Positions 17,501 to 25,985 of a stretch of 64,000 nucleotides of DNA are shown piece after piece; positions within the stretch are counted from its first letter, which is position 1; every line of letters starts with the position of its first letter. The notes below the pieces were generated by a model. It was not told the DNA's origin. It ran no database searches and was given only the letters and a program-made list of their open reading frames with translations. The DNA comes from an uncultured Bacteroidales bacterium (GTDB lineage: Bacteria > Bacteroidota > Bacteroidia > Bacteroidales > UBA932), in contig ONCE01000012.1 of NCBI GenBank assembly GCA_900316245.1, forward strand, positions 1 through 64,000, given 5' to 3'. The position numbers were made by a program, and so were the translations under genes.

Positions 17501-17996
17501 GATGGCCGGGCAATCCAACAAAAACGTGACGGTTGGCCGTACGTTCGTCCACGGTGCGTGGAACAGCATCTGTTTGCCGTTCAACGTTTCTGCCGCTACT
17601 GTCAGTAATGTATTTGGAAATACTACCCAGCTAAAACGATTGGACAGTTCTGCATTTACGGATGGGGCACTTTCCCTTTCTTTTGTGGATATTCCGGTGT
17701 CGTTGGCAGGTACTATCATCATCGAGGCCGGCAAACCTTACCTTATCAAGCCTTCCAAGGGTGCAGACGTGGTGAATCCTGTCTTCGGGGGTGTAACCAT
17801 CGTGAACAGTTCCACGCCCATTGTAACCACTGTGGCAACCTTTACCCCGGTCATCAATCCCACGGCATTCACTGCGCGCGATATGACCATCCTCTTCATT
17901 TCAGGAGACGGGCAGCTGTCCTTCCCGCTCAATAACGAGAGCATCAAGGGCTTCCGCGCGTACATCCTGCTCACCGGCGCCGCCGCCGGCCAGTAG
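14595..17996 (+). CDS. Large surface protein with three GLUG/beta-helix-like modules
   Basis: 1133 residues with a signal peptide (MKKIQSILAALLFLVGTQLG; translation may begin at this Met, 14610). Three related modules each begin with a G-G-T-DPYLI signature (GSGTLEDPYLI ~37, GSGDSESDPYLI ~323, GHGTPEDPYLI ~597), followed by FDGNGHTV, ATIKNLHVTG and GGLVG repeats typical of GLUG-type right-handed beta-helices in Bacteroidota adhesins. From ~970 the part GAWNSICLPFNVS...GKPYLIKPSKG is a common C-terminal region of Bacteroidota surface proteins. The protein stops abruptly at GFRAYILLTGAAAGQ, without the segment that often follows in similar proteins, and only 2 bases before the stop of the convergent adaptor gene; a 3' truncation is possible. 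It holds a single GGCCGAT motif, against one per ~800 bases elsewhere. Confidence 0.75.
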   Translation: MKERKMKKIQSILAALLFLVGTQLGQAYTINDRGIKGSGTLEDPYLINSAEDWKIMSIFQSGNVAGASDINLTGKYVKLTADISVGEYMLGADNPFRGIFDGNGHTVTYRFKIPTDHVPVLYDYRAPFRFLGDGAVIKNLHVTGLIESYQKYNAGLVSEVKEDATVTISNCWVSMTLDEYGPRDADATNGGIVAHTCKGSVTTITDCLFDGIFKTGGGNYSDYCGGLVGYKNGKLVLINCLFRPSSINIATTSHCKTLARYNDTKNLVFENCYYTQTFGEAQGRDASGMDENELLGRLGSNWRLSAGGKVVPATIVVNPFYGSGDSESDPYLISSPGNWNYLSEKVRTGNTYSGKFFKLVTDIEVNTMVGVSNSKYFGGTFDGGGNTLVFNYTSVQEYCAPFRYIHGATIKNLQTAGTINASAKYAAGIAGYAQNINHITSCRSSVVIMSSIDGDGSHGGLVGEVVKGYTDVYFEDCLFDGVFSGSKTEKWGGFVGWNEDGPDSHFYHCLFNPSSVGVDTDGCYTYARRSESHDIHFYEDKKSYYTYLLNNAQGWDGRGKSAEELVSLLGANWEVSLGSAVPKFTKSEDIKNFPGHGTPEDPYLIAEPAHWFKLVSGLDGGDSYNERYFKLVADLTISKMAGLDTKPFSGTFDGNGHVLTLDLDGTKYPLINYLALFGCLDGATIKNLHLAGNVTSDQYPAAVAAYVSSNGTHRSSTIVNCENSAAIHSTSSGNVYAGSYVGRVVAKTYLGSNADLIIDACSFLGSIDLSAGKSGGGFVGDVELGGSVSVKYCLFTPSSLNIKEIDDSDGKFYMFGPRLSPSSSCYNSLARDYRSPTGNKPLETSLQGKLIRTVSGGDYITVAIDGTPTEHNVSGITTYKNGNDDRSGFVYGNEICGGDDFYLYLLLSYGGDTGTFYAYVANHGTLSGTEKTCTNDHYQHRMDDANTVISATGVVVLRDDVDNSAVITQMAGQSNKNVTVGRTFVHGAWNSICLPFNVSAATVSNVFGNTTQLKRLDSSAFTDGALSLSFVDIPVSLAGTIIIEAGKPYLIKPSKGADVVNPVFGGVTIVNSSTPIVTTVATFTPVINPTAFTARDMTILFISGDGQLSFPLNNESIKGFRAYILLTGAAAGQ

Positions 17997-17998
17997 GA

Positions 17999-18829
17999 TT
18001 ACTGGGCCTTGGTAACGATGGCCGTCATACCGGGCATCAGGTGCGGATGGGGCTGGAGGGTGGCCTCCAGGTGCACCATGCCGTTCTTCTCCACCACGGG
18101 GCTGATGGCCGATATGCGGGCCTCGTGGGCTTCGGAGGGATAGGCGACGCTGTAGACAAGAATCTTGGTCCCGGGCTCAAATTTCTGCAGTTCGTTCTCC
18201 AATACGTCAAAGCAGACCTTCAGGTGTTCCGTATCTACTATGTAGAAGAGCGGAACGCCTGGAGTGGCTGCACTGTAGAGGGTGGCGTCTATGCGGCTCA
18301 CTGCACCCGTCAGGGGAGCGGTGATGGTGCAGTAGGTGAGCTCGTGCTCCAACTGCTGGAGGGAGGCCTTGGCGGTATTGTAGCCGCTGTTCACGCGAGC
18401 CTGGCGCTGGAGGTCTTCGGGGGCCTGGTCCAGGTTGCTCCGCTTGTAGCCCTGGCCCATCAGGATGGCCTGGGCTTCATAATCGGCCTTTTCCAGTTCG
18501 GCCTTGTTGCGGTTGATCCGGTCCTTCAGGACATCCTGGCTCAGGCGTACCACCACTTCACCTTTGCGTACGCGCTGGCCCAGTTCAATGTCAAAGCTTA
18601 CAATCTGCTCTGCAATGCGGCTGTAGACGGGGACCTCGGTGATGGCCTCGATGGTTCCCTTGCTGGAGAAGCCTTCGGACTCGATAGTGCGCTGAAGGTT
18701 CTTTTCCGGAGCCGCGGCGGGCTGCTGGGCGGCGGGAGCAGCCTGGGGTTCGGCCACTGGGGCCGATGTACGGCTGTGGCAGGCGCCAAGGGCCAGAACA
18801 AGGGCAAGGAAGGTGAGAGACCTATTCAT
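17999..18829 (-). CDS. RND-type periplasmic adaptor lipoprotein of the export operon
   Basis: A 276-residue membrane-fusion protein. The signal MNRSLTFLALVLALGACHS is a lipoprotein type, followed by an Ala/Pro/Gln-rich spacer. Then come the lipoyl-like hairpin halves (VYSRIAEQIVSFDIELGQRV and CTITAPLTGAVSRIDATL), a short coiled coil between them, and a beta-barrel domain ending HLMPGMTAIV. Such adaptors link an inner-membrane pump to TolC. It is the last gene of the exporter operon and overlaps the TolC gene by 8 bases. With the HlyD-like gene at the operon's other end the system has two adaptors, which is unusual. Confidence 0.85.
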   Translation of the reverse strand: MNRSLTFLALVLALGACHSRTSAPVAEPQAAPAAQQPAAAPEKNLQRTIESEGFSSKGTIEAITEVPVYSRIAEQIVSFDIELGQRVRKGEVVVRLSQDVLKDRINRNKAELEKADYEAQAILMGQGYKRSNLDQAPEDLQRQARVNSGYNTAKASLQQLEHELTYCTITAPLTGAVSRIDATLYSAATPGVPLFYIVDTEHLKVCFDVLENELQKFEPGTKILVYSVAYPSEAHEARISAISPVVEKNGMVHLEATLQPHPHLMPGMTAIVTKAQ

Positions 18830-20231
18830 ACTGCGTAAGGGTTAAGAAGTGGTAATAGGTGGTCCAGTATTTGGCCAGCGCCGTGAGGTGCTGGTTGTAG
18901 GCGTTGTCCCGGCGGCTCTGGGCCAGGGAATACGTGTTGATGTCACAGAGACCGTTGGCGTAGTTTTCGGCCGTGAGTTCAAAGACGTCGTCGGCCAGGG
19001 CTACCGCTTCGGAGGTGTGGGAGAGCATCTGCTCGTGGGAGCGGAGGTTGTCCAGGGTGGTCAGCACATCCTCGGCGAGGGCGCGCTCCTCTTCCCGCAA
19101 CACCTGCTCTTCGCGGGCTTTCCAGGCGGTGGCAGCGGCGTGGCCTTTCTTGGTGGCGCCGTGGTCCAGGAGCGGAACGCTCAGGGTAACGGCTCCTACC
19201 ATATAGAAGGTGGGATCCTTATAGGCTCCCAGGAAGCGGCTGCTCAGTTGCTGCATACCCAGGTTGAGGTCTACGCCCACTTTGACGCCGCCCTCCCTGC
19301 GCACCTTCTCCTGCTGCTGGCGGGCCTGGGTAATGGCCACCTGCTGCTGCAGAAGGGCGGGGCTGTTGGTGCGGGCCAGCTCCAGGGCGTCTTCGTCCGA
19401 GAGGTAGATGGGACGCGTCTCTCCGGGAATGGTGAGGCGCTCCGGGAGGGCCGATGCATCGGCCCTGAGGTAGGACAGCAGGGACTCGCGGGCCAGCTGC
19501 TCCTCGTTGCGGGCGCTCTGCAGGGCGTTGTCTGCGTTGAGGCGCTGCAGCTCCAGGGAGCGGAGCTCGGCCAGGGTGACCATCGCTATGCTGGCTTTTT
19601 CCCTGGCAATGGCGTAGAGGGTATCGGCCGTCTGCTTGTTGCGCTCGCACATATCCAGCATACCTTGGGCGCAGGCCAGGCGGAAGTAGCGGACGGTGGT
19701 TTCCTCGGCTATGAGGTGGAGGTTGTAGTTGAGCTGCTTGCGGGCGGCTTCCAGGCGCTGGTCTTCCACGGCTTTCTCCCAGCGGAAGGGGTTGTAGCCC
19801 AGCAGGGGCTGCTGGTATCCTACCTGCAGGGGAATGGCCACGAACTCACGGGGCAGGCCGCGCTGGTCGCGGGCAAAATACTCGCTCCAGATGGCCTGGG
19901 AGCCCACGTAGGCTTCTCCGCCCAGCCCCAGAACCTTCTGGGTGAGCTGCAGTTGGGCCACGGTAGAGAAGCGGTCGAAGTTGCGGACGTAAATGTAGTT
20001 TCTGCCGGGCTCGGCAATGAGCCGCTGGTAGTTGGGCACCAGCTTGAGTTCCAGCTGGGGCTTTCTCAGGGCCAGGAACTGGCCGTAGTGCTGCTGGTAG
20101 TACTCGTATTCGTACTGGCTCTTGAATGCGGTTATGGTGCTGTCCTGGGCCAGCTGGATGAGCTGCTCCAGGCTCTGGGCACGGGCCGTGAGCGGGAGGG
20201 CGCAGAGGATGACTAACAGGAACTTTCTCAT
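18822..20231 (-). CDS. TolC-family outer membrane efflux protein
   Basis: 469 residues; signal peptide MRKFLLVILCALPLTARA with cleavage before QSLEQ. Two halves each have long coiled-coil helices rich in Gln, Ala, Leu and Arg and short beta strands, as in TolC/OprM channels. It gives the exporter its route through the outer membrane. It overlaps the ABC gene upstream by 4 bases and the adaptor gene downstream by 8, so the chain is one transcript. Confidence 0.9.
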   Translation of the reverse strand: MRKFLLVILCALPLTARAQSLEQLIQLAQDSTITAFKSQYEYEYYQQHYGQFLALRKPQLELKLVPNYQRLIAEPGRNYIYVRNFDRFSTVAQLQLTQKVLGLGGEAYVGSQAIWSEYFARDQRGLPREFVAIPLQVGYQQPLLGYNPFRWEKAVEDQRLEAARKQLNYNLHLIAEETTVRYFRLACAQGMLDMCERNKQTADTLYAIAREKASIAMVTLAELRSLELQRLNADNALQSARNEEQLARESLLSYLRADASALPERLTIPGETRPIYLSDEDALELARTNSPALLQQQVAITQARQQQEKVRREGGVKVGVDLNLGMQQLSSRFLGAYKDPTFYMVGAVTLSVPLLDHGATKKGHAAATAWKAREEQVLREEERALAEDVLTTLDNLRSHEQMLSHTSEAVALADDVFELTAENYANGLCDINTYSLAQSRRDNAYNQHLTALAKYWTTYYHFLTLTQYE

Positions 20232-22333
20232 ACCGTCTGCCGTTTAATGATTTCACTGAAGTAGCCGCCCTTGGCCATCAGCTCGTCGTAGCTTCCGTCT
20301 TCGGCCACCTTGCCGCCGGCGAGCACGATGATGCGGTTGCACTCGCGGATGGTGCTCAGTCGGTGGGCAATGGTAATGCGGGTGCATTTGAGCTTGGTCA
20401 GGTTCTCTGCAATGACGTGCTGGCTGATGTTGTCCAGGGCCGATGTGGCCTCGTCCAGGAACATAATGCGGGGCTTGCGGATGAGGGCGCGGGCCATCAG
20501 GATGCGCTGGCGCTGGCCGCCGGAAACGCCCGAACCGTCTGCCGTGATGGGCGTGTCCAGCCCCTGCGGCATTCCTTCGATGTCCTTGTCCAGCGAAGCC
20601 TGGCGGGCGGCCTCCCAAACCTCCTCGTCCGTGAGTTCTTCGTTGCCAAAGAGGATGTTGTCCCGGATGGTTCCTTCCACCAGCTGGCCGTCCTGCAGGC
20701 AGATGCTCACGCAGTAGCGGCGGAGGCTGGGTTTGTTGATCTCTTCCAGGTTGTGCTCGTCGTAGAAGATGGAGCCGCTTTCGGCCTGCTCGAAGCCCAG
20801 CATCAGGCGCACGAGGGTGGATTTTCCGCAGCCGGAGGGGCCTACGAAGGCCACATAGTCTCCGGGATTGATGTGCAGGTCCAGCCCGTCGAAGATGTAG
20901 GGCATATTTTCAGAATAGCGGAACTTGAGGCCGCGGATGTCGATACTTCCGCTCACCTGGCGGAGCAGCACTTCTCCGGTCTCGCTTTCGGAGGTGGATT
21001 CCAGGATGGGGGAGCAGAGCCGGAGTTCCGGTCCCAGCACGGCCACGTCCTTGGTAATTCTTTCGAACTCTTCCACGGCGCGGGTGGCAATGGTGAGTAC
21101 GCTGCAGTAGGCAATGTAGTCCGACAGGCCCAGGCCGAAGTGCCAGGCTGCCAACATAGTGACCAGCAGCGGGACCAGGCGGAAGTTGTAACTGAGGGAG
21201 TTGCCTATGCTGAACATAGCCGGGTAGCGGCTGCCGTTGGGCTCGGAGGGTTCGTAGGCTACCGCCCAGTGGCGGAAGGCCCTGATCTCGGCCCCGTTGG
21301 TGCGGATCTTCTGGGCGCCGGACACCAGGTTGTAGATGACGCCGGTGAGCTTGGAGCCTGCAGCGTTGGCGCTGTTCTGCACGTTCTTTCGGAAGTAGTA
21401 CACGCTGTAGATGCACAGCAGGTACAGGACTATGACCAGGATGCCCGTCCACAGGAGCGGTCCGCCGTACGTGAAGAACTGGATGAACATCACGGCCGTG
21501 AACAGCAGGGACAGGATGGTGGAGAGCATATCTTCCGTGAGCTTGGTGAACAGTCTCACCACGGACAGGACGCGGTTGGACAGGTCTCCGGGCGCGTACT
21601 GCTTGAAGAAGGTGGTGGGCAGCATCAGGAGCCGGGCCATCAGGGGAGCCTGCATTGCGTACTCCGTCTTGTCCTTCATTCTGACCACCAGGTAGTTACG
21701 GGACAGCTGTACGGTAACCAGGCCCGCCGCAGCGCTGAACAGCAGCACGGCGATGGGCGTAAGCTGCGAGGCGTCTCCGGAAGGAATTACCTCGTTGAAC
21801 AGCAGCTTGCAGATGTAAGGAGTGACCATCGTGAGCAGCACCACGCCCAGGCAGGCCAGGAGGGCGCACACATAGTCGTAGGGATTGAGCTGCTGCAGGG
21901 CGTGCCACAGGAAGGAAGTCACGGTGAGTTTCCCGGAGGGCAGGGGATAGCACAGATAGAAGGCCTCCTTCTTGAGAAGCTGGCTGTCTTTTCGGGCCGA
22001 GCAGCGCTTTCCCGAGGCGGGGTCCACAAAGGTATAGTCTGCAAAGCCGGGGGTGAGGATGACGGGCTTGTCTTCCTGGGCCGTGAAGGCCAGGAGCTTG
22101 CCCGACGAACGCGTCCACCATCGGCCCTCCAACTCTATCTGGTTAAAGAAAATCTGGTTCTGGTAGAAGACTTTCTCCAGGATGTCCAAGTCGGCCGGAA
22201 TCTCCTTCTGCTGCGTGAGTTGCTCCCACATCTTGCGGTCTATCATTCCGCGGAAGATGTCGGCGGTCTGGTTCAGGGCCCGATGGTCACCCTCTATTCG
22301 CTGCACCAGCTGCTCAAAGAAAGGATTAATCAT
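20228..22333 (-). CDS. NHLM/NHLP-type export ABC transporter, second subunit
   Basis: A 701-residue half-transporter. About 155 N-terminal residues of unknown fold precede six membrane segments (~165-440). The nucleotide-binding domain follows with Walker A GPSGCGKST, signature SGGQRQR, Walker B IMFLDEATS and H-loop IAHRLST. A non-peptidase N-terminal region of this size is typical of the second ABC protein (ABC2) of NHLM/NHLP peptide export systems. It would pair with the 572-residue protein encoded just upstream to move a peptide across the inner membrane. No Cys/His peptidase motif is seen. Confidence 0.82.
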   Translation of the reverse strand: MINPFFEQLVQRIEGDHRALNQTADIFRGMIDRKMWEQLTQQKEIPADLDILEKVFYQNQIFFNQIELEGRWWTRSSGKLLAFTAQEDKPVILTPGFADYTFVDPASGKRCSARKDSQLLKKEAFYLCYPLPSGKLTVTSFLWHALQQLNPYDYVCALLACLGVVLLTMVTPYICKLLFNEVIPSGDASQLTPIAVLLFSAAAGLVTVQLSRNYLVVRMKDKTEYAMQAPLMARLLMLPTTFFKQYAPGDLSNRVLSVVRLFTKLTEDMLSTILSLLFTAVMFIQFFTYGGPLLWTGILVIVLYLLCIYSVYYFRKNVQNSANAAGSKLTGVIYNLVSGAQKIRTNGAEIRAFRHWAVAYEPSEPNGSRYPAMFSIGNSLSYNFRLVPLLVTMLAAWHFGLGLSDYIAYCSVLTIATRAVEEFERITKDVAVLGPELRLCSPILESTSESETGEVLLRQVSGSIDIRGLKFRYSENMPYIFDGLDLHINPGDYVAFVGPSGCGKSTLVRLMLGFEQAESGSIFYDEHNLEEINKPSLRRYCVSICLQDGQLVEGTIRDNILFGNEELTDEEVWEAARQASLDKDIEGMPQGLDTPITADGSGVSGGQRQRILMARALIRKPRIMFLDEATSALDNISQHVIAENLTKLKCTRITIAHRLSTIRECNRIIVLAGGKVAEDGSYDELMAKGGYFSEIIKRQTV

Positions 22334-22336
22334 ACA

Positions 22337-24055
22337 TCAGGCATATTTAAGGAGTTCACGGTACAGGCCTTCCTGATTGGCTAGCTCGTCGTGCGTGCCC
22401 TTCTGCAGCAGGTGGCCTTTTTCCATAACGTAGATGCAGTCGCAGTCCCGGATGGTACTCAGACGGTGCGCGATGAGAACGAGCGTGATGCCCAGGCAGC
22501 CGATGTGCTGCATCACCAGCTCTTCAGTTTTAGGATCCAGGGCCGATGTGCCCTCATCCATAATGAGGATGGAAGGGTCTTTGGCCAGGGCGGTGGCAAT
22601 CTCTATGCGCTGGCGCTGGCCGCCGCTGAAGTTCTTGCCGTTCTCGGTAAGGAGGGAATGGTAGGCTCCCGGGCGCCCGGCTATGTCGTCGTGGATCTGG
22701 GCGTCGTGGGCGGCCATTACCATTGAGAAATCTTCAATGGAATCGTCCCACATCTTGATGTTGTCCGCTATGGGACCTTCGAAGAGGGTGATATCCTGGT
22801 TCACCACCGACAGGGAGTTGTTCTTGAGGGAACGGTCCAGTTGGGAGACGGGGATGCCGTCCAGCAGGACTTCTCCTTCCCAGGGCTCGTACAGGCCGGA
22901 GATGAGTTTGGCTATGGTGCTCTTTCCGCAGCCGGAGAAGCCCACGAAGGCTACGCGCTCTCCCGGGGCAATCTTGAGGGAGAAGTTCTTCAGGATGGGC
23001 GGGTTGTTGCGGTCGTATCCGAAGGTGACGTTCCTAAGTTCCACTTCTCCGCGCAGTTTGGGACGGTCCGGTAGGGCGTCTGCGCTCGAAAGCTTGAGGG
23101 GATTGCCCTTGGCGGCTTCCTTCTCCACCTCTTCCAGGCGTTCCATGGCTGCGTGCGAGCGGTAAATCTCCTGCGTGGAACTGACCACCGAGTTGATGGG
23201 GAAGGTGATGCTGGTAGCGAGGGCCTGGGAGGCCAGCAGCATACCGGGCGTGAGTTCACCTTGAAGAATGTACCAGGCGCCCAGGCACAGGATGAGGGCG
23301 TTGCACATATTGAGGACCAGCAGGGGAAGGGAGCCGATGCTCATAGTACCCGTGGTGGTGCGAACGCGGGCGTTGAGGGCCTGGGTATAAGTCCTTTGCC
23401 ATTTGGAGAAGAAGATTCTTTCTCCACCCATCGACTTGATGGTCTCTATGTTCTTGATGCCCGTCATAGTTACGCCTTGCAGGCGGGCGTCCGTTTCTTC
23501 CGAACCCTTGGCTCTTTTCTTGATGTTGCTGGAGGTCATTCGCATCACCACTACCAGCAGAATCATCGAGAACAGCACCACCAGGCCCAGTTTCCAGCTG
23601 TACATAACCAGCAGCCAGGCGCAGACGACGGGCCTCAGGATGAGGACTAGCGCATAGGAGAAGTGGTCCATGGCCGCGCCTATATTCTTGATGCTGGAAT
23701 AGCGGGCTACCAGTTCACCGGCGGAGAACCGGTCTATGGAACTCATAGGCAGTTGCAGCAGGTTGAGCACATAGCGGGAAGAGGAGGTGATGCCCAGTTT
23801 GGCAAACTCCCTTCTGCGCAGGGGATTGAGCAGCAGCCAGATGGTGAGTTCCAGGATGAACAGCAGGCCGTAGAAGATCATCAGGGGAGAGAACCACTCC
23901 GGGTTCTTCTGCGTGATGATATTATCCGTGTATACCTGCTGGAAGAAAGGCGGCAGCAGGTACGAGGCCATATCTCCTATCAGGAGCAGGAAGGTCACTA
24001 AAAAGAAACCCTGGCAGCCCCTGTTGAAGTTACGGATGAGCTTTGCGGTACTCAT
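22337..24055 (-). CDS. Export ABC transporter permease/ATPase without C39 peptidase domain
   Basis: 572 residues: six membrane segments from residue ~15, then an ATPase domain with Walker A GFSGCGKST, signature FSGGQRQRIE, Walker B ILIMDEGTS and H-loop IAHRLST. It resembles the first ABC subunit (ABC1) of NHLM/NHLP systems but starts straight at the membrane part, whereas ABC1 proteins usually have ~150 more residues carrying a C39 leader peptidase. Either the cargo is exported uncleaved or a peptidase acts from elsewhere. ATG at 24055 overlaps the stop of the HlyD-like gene by one base; 3 bases separate it from the next ABC gene. Confidence 0.85.
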   Translation of the reverse strand: MSTAKLIRNFNRGCQGFFLVTFLLLIGDMASYLLPPFFQQVYTDNIITQKNPEWFSPLMIFYGLLFILELTIWLLLNPLRRREFAKLGITSSSRYVLNLLQLPMSSIDRFSAGELVARYSSIKNIGAAMDHFSYALVLILRPVVCAWLLVMYSWKLGLVVLFSMILLVVVMRMTSSNIKKRAKGSEETDARLQGVTMTGIKNIETIKSMGGERIFFSKWQRTYTQALNARVRTTTGTMSIGSLPLLVLNMCNALILCLGAWYILQGELTPGMLLASQALATSITFPINSVVSSTQEIYRSHAAMERLEEVEKEAAKGNPLKLSSADALPDRPKLRGEVELRNVTFGYDRNNPPILKNFSLKIAPGERVAFVGFSGCGKSTIAKLISGLYEPWEGEVLLDGIPVSQLDRSLKNNSLSVVNQDITLFEGPIADNIKMWDDSIEDFSMVMAAHDAQIHDDIAGRPGAYHSLLTENGKNFSGGQRQRIEIATALAKDPSILIMDEGTSALDPKTEELVMQHIGCLGITLVLIAHRLSTIRDCDCIYVMEKGHLLQKGTHDELANQEGLYRELLKYA

Positions 24056-24921
24056 TATTCGGCCCTGAGTTTTATGGCGCGGAACCAGGTTCTGGCACCC
24101 TCAAACAGATACTGGAACATACTGCGGCGGCGGGTCTCGCTCAGGACGGAGCAATAGGTGCCCACGTTCATACTTACGTCTTCCGGCTGGCCGAAGGACC
24201 AGTCGTAGAGGGTAGGGTCCTGCTCCGAGCGCAGCAGTTCTATGTTGACCTGGTACATCATATTGCCCGACTCCAGCAGGCGGCTGGCCATTTCCTCGTT
24301 CTTGAGGGTCTGGCGCACTTCGCTGGAAGAAACGGGGTAGCGGTCTATGCGCATCACGCGGCCTCTCACGTAACCAATCTCGTCTCTCTTTTCATCCTCC
24401 GGCCACACCTGGGCGGTCATTCCTTCCCGGAGGTCTCTCTGGCCGGCGTTGTCTATGTAGGCGATGAGCATCGTGCGGGAGGTCTGAAGGTCGTTGCCGC
24501 TGATGACGCTGATGATGGGTTCGAAGGCCTCGAAGGGTTCATTGTCTACCTTGGTGCTGATGACCGTTCCCTCCACCGTGCTGGTGAGGATGCTGTAACT
24601 GTTGTCTACGGAGATGAGGGCTACGGACTGCCCGCGGCTTACGTGGTCTCCGCTGTGGACAAAGATGGTGCGCACCATACCGCGGTTGGGCAGGGACACG
24701 TCCGAGGTGCCTTCCAGCGGGAATACCACTCCGCTGTAATAGACCTTGTCAGAAACCGTTCCCAGGAAGCCCCAGACAAGGAACGCCCCTATCAGAAGGA
24801 CGGCTGTCAGGGCTAGCAAATAAGTGGGCAGAGCCGTTACTTTGAGCGTGCTGCCAATCTGATCGGGGGACTGTAGCTTCTTCTGGCGACTGTCCTGGCT
24901 GAAAGGGTTCTGGCTAATCAT
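24055..24921 (-). CDS. HlyD-like NHLM-type secretion adaptor
   Basis: 288 residues, one membrane segment (~35-56) after a polar N-terminus (MISQNPFSQDSRQKKLQ). Short lipoyl-like strands follow (GMVRTIFVHSGDHVSRGQSV) and a beta domain (REGMTAQVWPEDEKRDEIGY). The layout, with almost no coiled coil, matches the HlyD proteins of NHLM peptide export systems. It leads the five-gene operon. A TTTG-N20-TAGCTTTG promoter ends at 24925, so the ATG at 24921 would be nearly leaderless; the ATG at 24936 lies upstream of the expected start of transcription. Confidence 0.82.
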   Translation of the reverse strand: MISQNPFSQDSRQKKLQSPDQIGSTLKVTALPTYLLALTAVLLIGAFLVWGFLGTVSDKVYYSGVVFPLEGTSDVSLPNRGMVRTIFVHSGDHVSRGQSVALISVDNSYSILTSTVEGTVISTKVDNEPFEAFEPIISVISGNDLQTSRTMLIAYIDNAGQRDLREGMTAQVWPEDEKRDEIGYVRGRVMRIDRYPVSSSEVRQTLKNEEMASRLLESGNMMYQVNIELLRSEQDPTLYDWSFGQPEDVSMNVGTYCSVLSETRRRSMFQYLFEGARTWFRAIKLRAE

Positions 24922-24924
24922 ACA

Positions 24925-24956
24925 CAAAGCTAACAATAATAGGCTTTTAATGCAAA
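24925..24956 (-). promoter_or_regulatory. Promoter of the export operon
   Basis: Minus strand: TTTG (plus CAAA at 24953-24956), 20 bases, TAGCTTTG (plus CAAAGCTA at 24925-24932). Full match in both boxes and spacing. It is divergent from the purC promoter. Confidence 0.75.
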
Positions 24957-25000
24957 TTAATTTTTTTAAAAAAGTAGTGGCATATTCCGGCTAGAATGAG

Positions 25001-25008
25001 TATCTTTG
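25001..25008 (+). promoter_or_regulatory. -7 box of purC
   Basis: TATCTTTG, 29 bases before the purC ATG. A T7-A6 tract lies ~27-40 bases upstream and may act as an UP-like element; there is no clear TTTG at -33. Confidence 0.6.
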
Positions 25009-25037
25009 TATGATTTAAAACACACACTGATAAAACA

Positions 25038-25982
25038 ATGAAAGCAGTCGTAAAAACCGATTTCCAGCTTCCCGGTCAGGAATCCAAGTACACGGGAAAA
25101 GTTCGCGATGTTTACAGCCTTAACAACGGTTATCTGGTGATGGTGGCCACGGACCGCATCTCCGCCTTTGACGTGGTTCTGCCCGAGGGCATCCCCTACA
25201 AGGGACAGGTCCTGAACCAGATTGCCGCCCAGTTCCTGGACCTCACCCAGGACATCCTTCCCAACTGGAAAGTGGCCACGGTAGACCCTATGGTTACCAT
25301 TGGCTACCGCTGCGAGCCCTACAAGGTGGAAATGGTAGTGCGCGGTTACCTGGCCGGCCACGCCTGGCGTGAGTACAAGGCCGGAAACCGTACCCTTTGC
25401 GGTGTCACCCTGCCCGAGGGCCTCAAGGAGAACCAGAAACTCCCTCAGCCCATCATCACCCCCACCACCAAGGCGGCCGAAGGACACGACGAAGACATCA
25501 GCAAGGAGGAAATCATTGCCCAGGGCATTGTCCCGGCCGATGAATACGAACAGCTTGAAAAATACACCCTGGCCCTGTTCCAGCGCGGAACTGAGATTGC
25601 TGCCAAGAAAGGCCTCATCCTGGTGGACACCAAGTATGAGTTTGGCAAGCGCAACGGCCAGATTGTCCTGATGGACGAGATTCACACCCCGGATTCTTCC
25701 CGTTATTTCTATGCCGATGGCTACGCCGAGCGCCTGGCCAAGGGTGAGCACCAGAAGCAGCTCTCCAAGGAGTTCGTACGCGAATGGCTGATGGCCGGCG
25801 GCTTCCAGGGCAAGGAAGGACAGAAGGTCCCCGAGATGACCCCGGAGGTTGTGAACGGAATCACCGAAAGATACATCGAGCTCTACAACAAGCTCAGCGA
25901 CAAGCCCTTCGAGCGCACCGAGTGCGAGAATGTGGCCGCCCGCATTGAAAAGAACATCCTGGACTTCCTCAAAACCTGCTAA
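25038..25982 (+). CDS. purC: Phosphoribosylaminoimidazole-succinocarboxamide synthase
   Basis: SAICAR synthetase joins CAIR and aspartate with ATP in step 8 of IMP synthesis, in the cytoplasm. 314 residues, the length of the Bacteroidota/yeast-like form. Seen: [26 protein letters not shown] (signature 1), [13 protein letters not shown], and LVDTKYEFG with [14 protein letters not shown] (signature 2). ATG at 25038 follows a TATCTTTG box. It is followed 3 bases later by purB, which works two reactions around it: PurB cleaves the SAICAR that PurC makes. Confidence 0.96.
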   Translation: MKAVVKTDFQLPGQESKYTGKVRDVYSLNNGYLVMVATDRISAFDVVLPEGIPYKGQVLNQIAAQFLDLTQDILPNWKVATVDPMVTIGYRCEPYKVEMVVRGYLAGHAWREYKAGNRTLCGVTLPEGLKENQKLPQPIITPTTKAAEGHDEDISKEEIIAQGIVPADEYEQLEKYTLALFQRGTEIAAKKGLILVDTKYEFGKRNGQIVLMDEIHTPDSSRYFYADGYAERLAKGEHQKQLSKEFVREWLMAGGFQGKEGQKVPEMTPEVVNGITERYIELYNKLSDKPFERTECENVAARIEKNILDFLKTC

Positions 25983-25985
25983 GTT

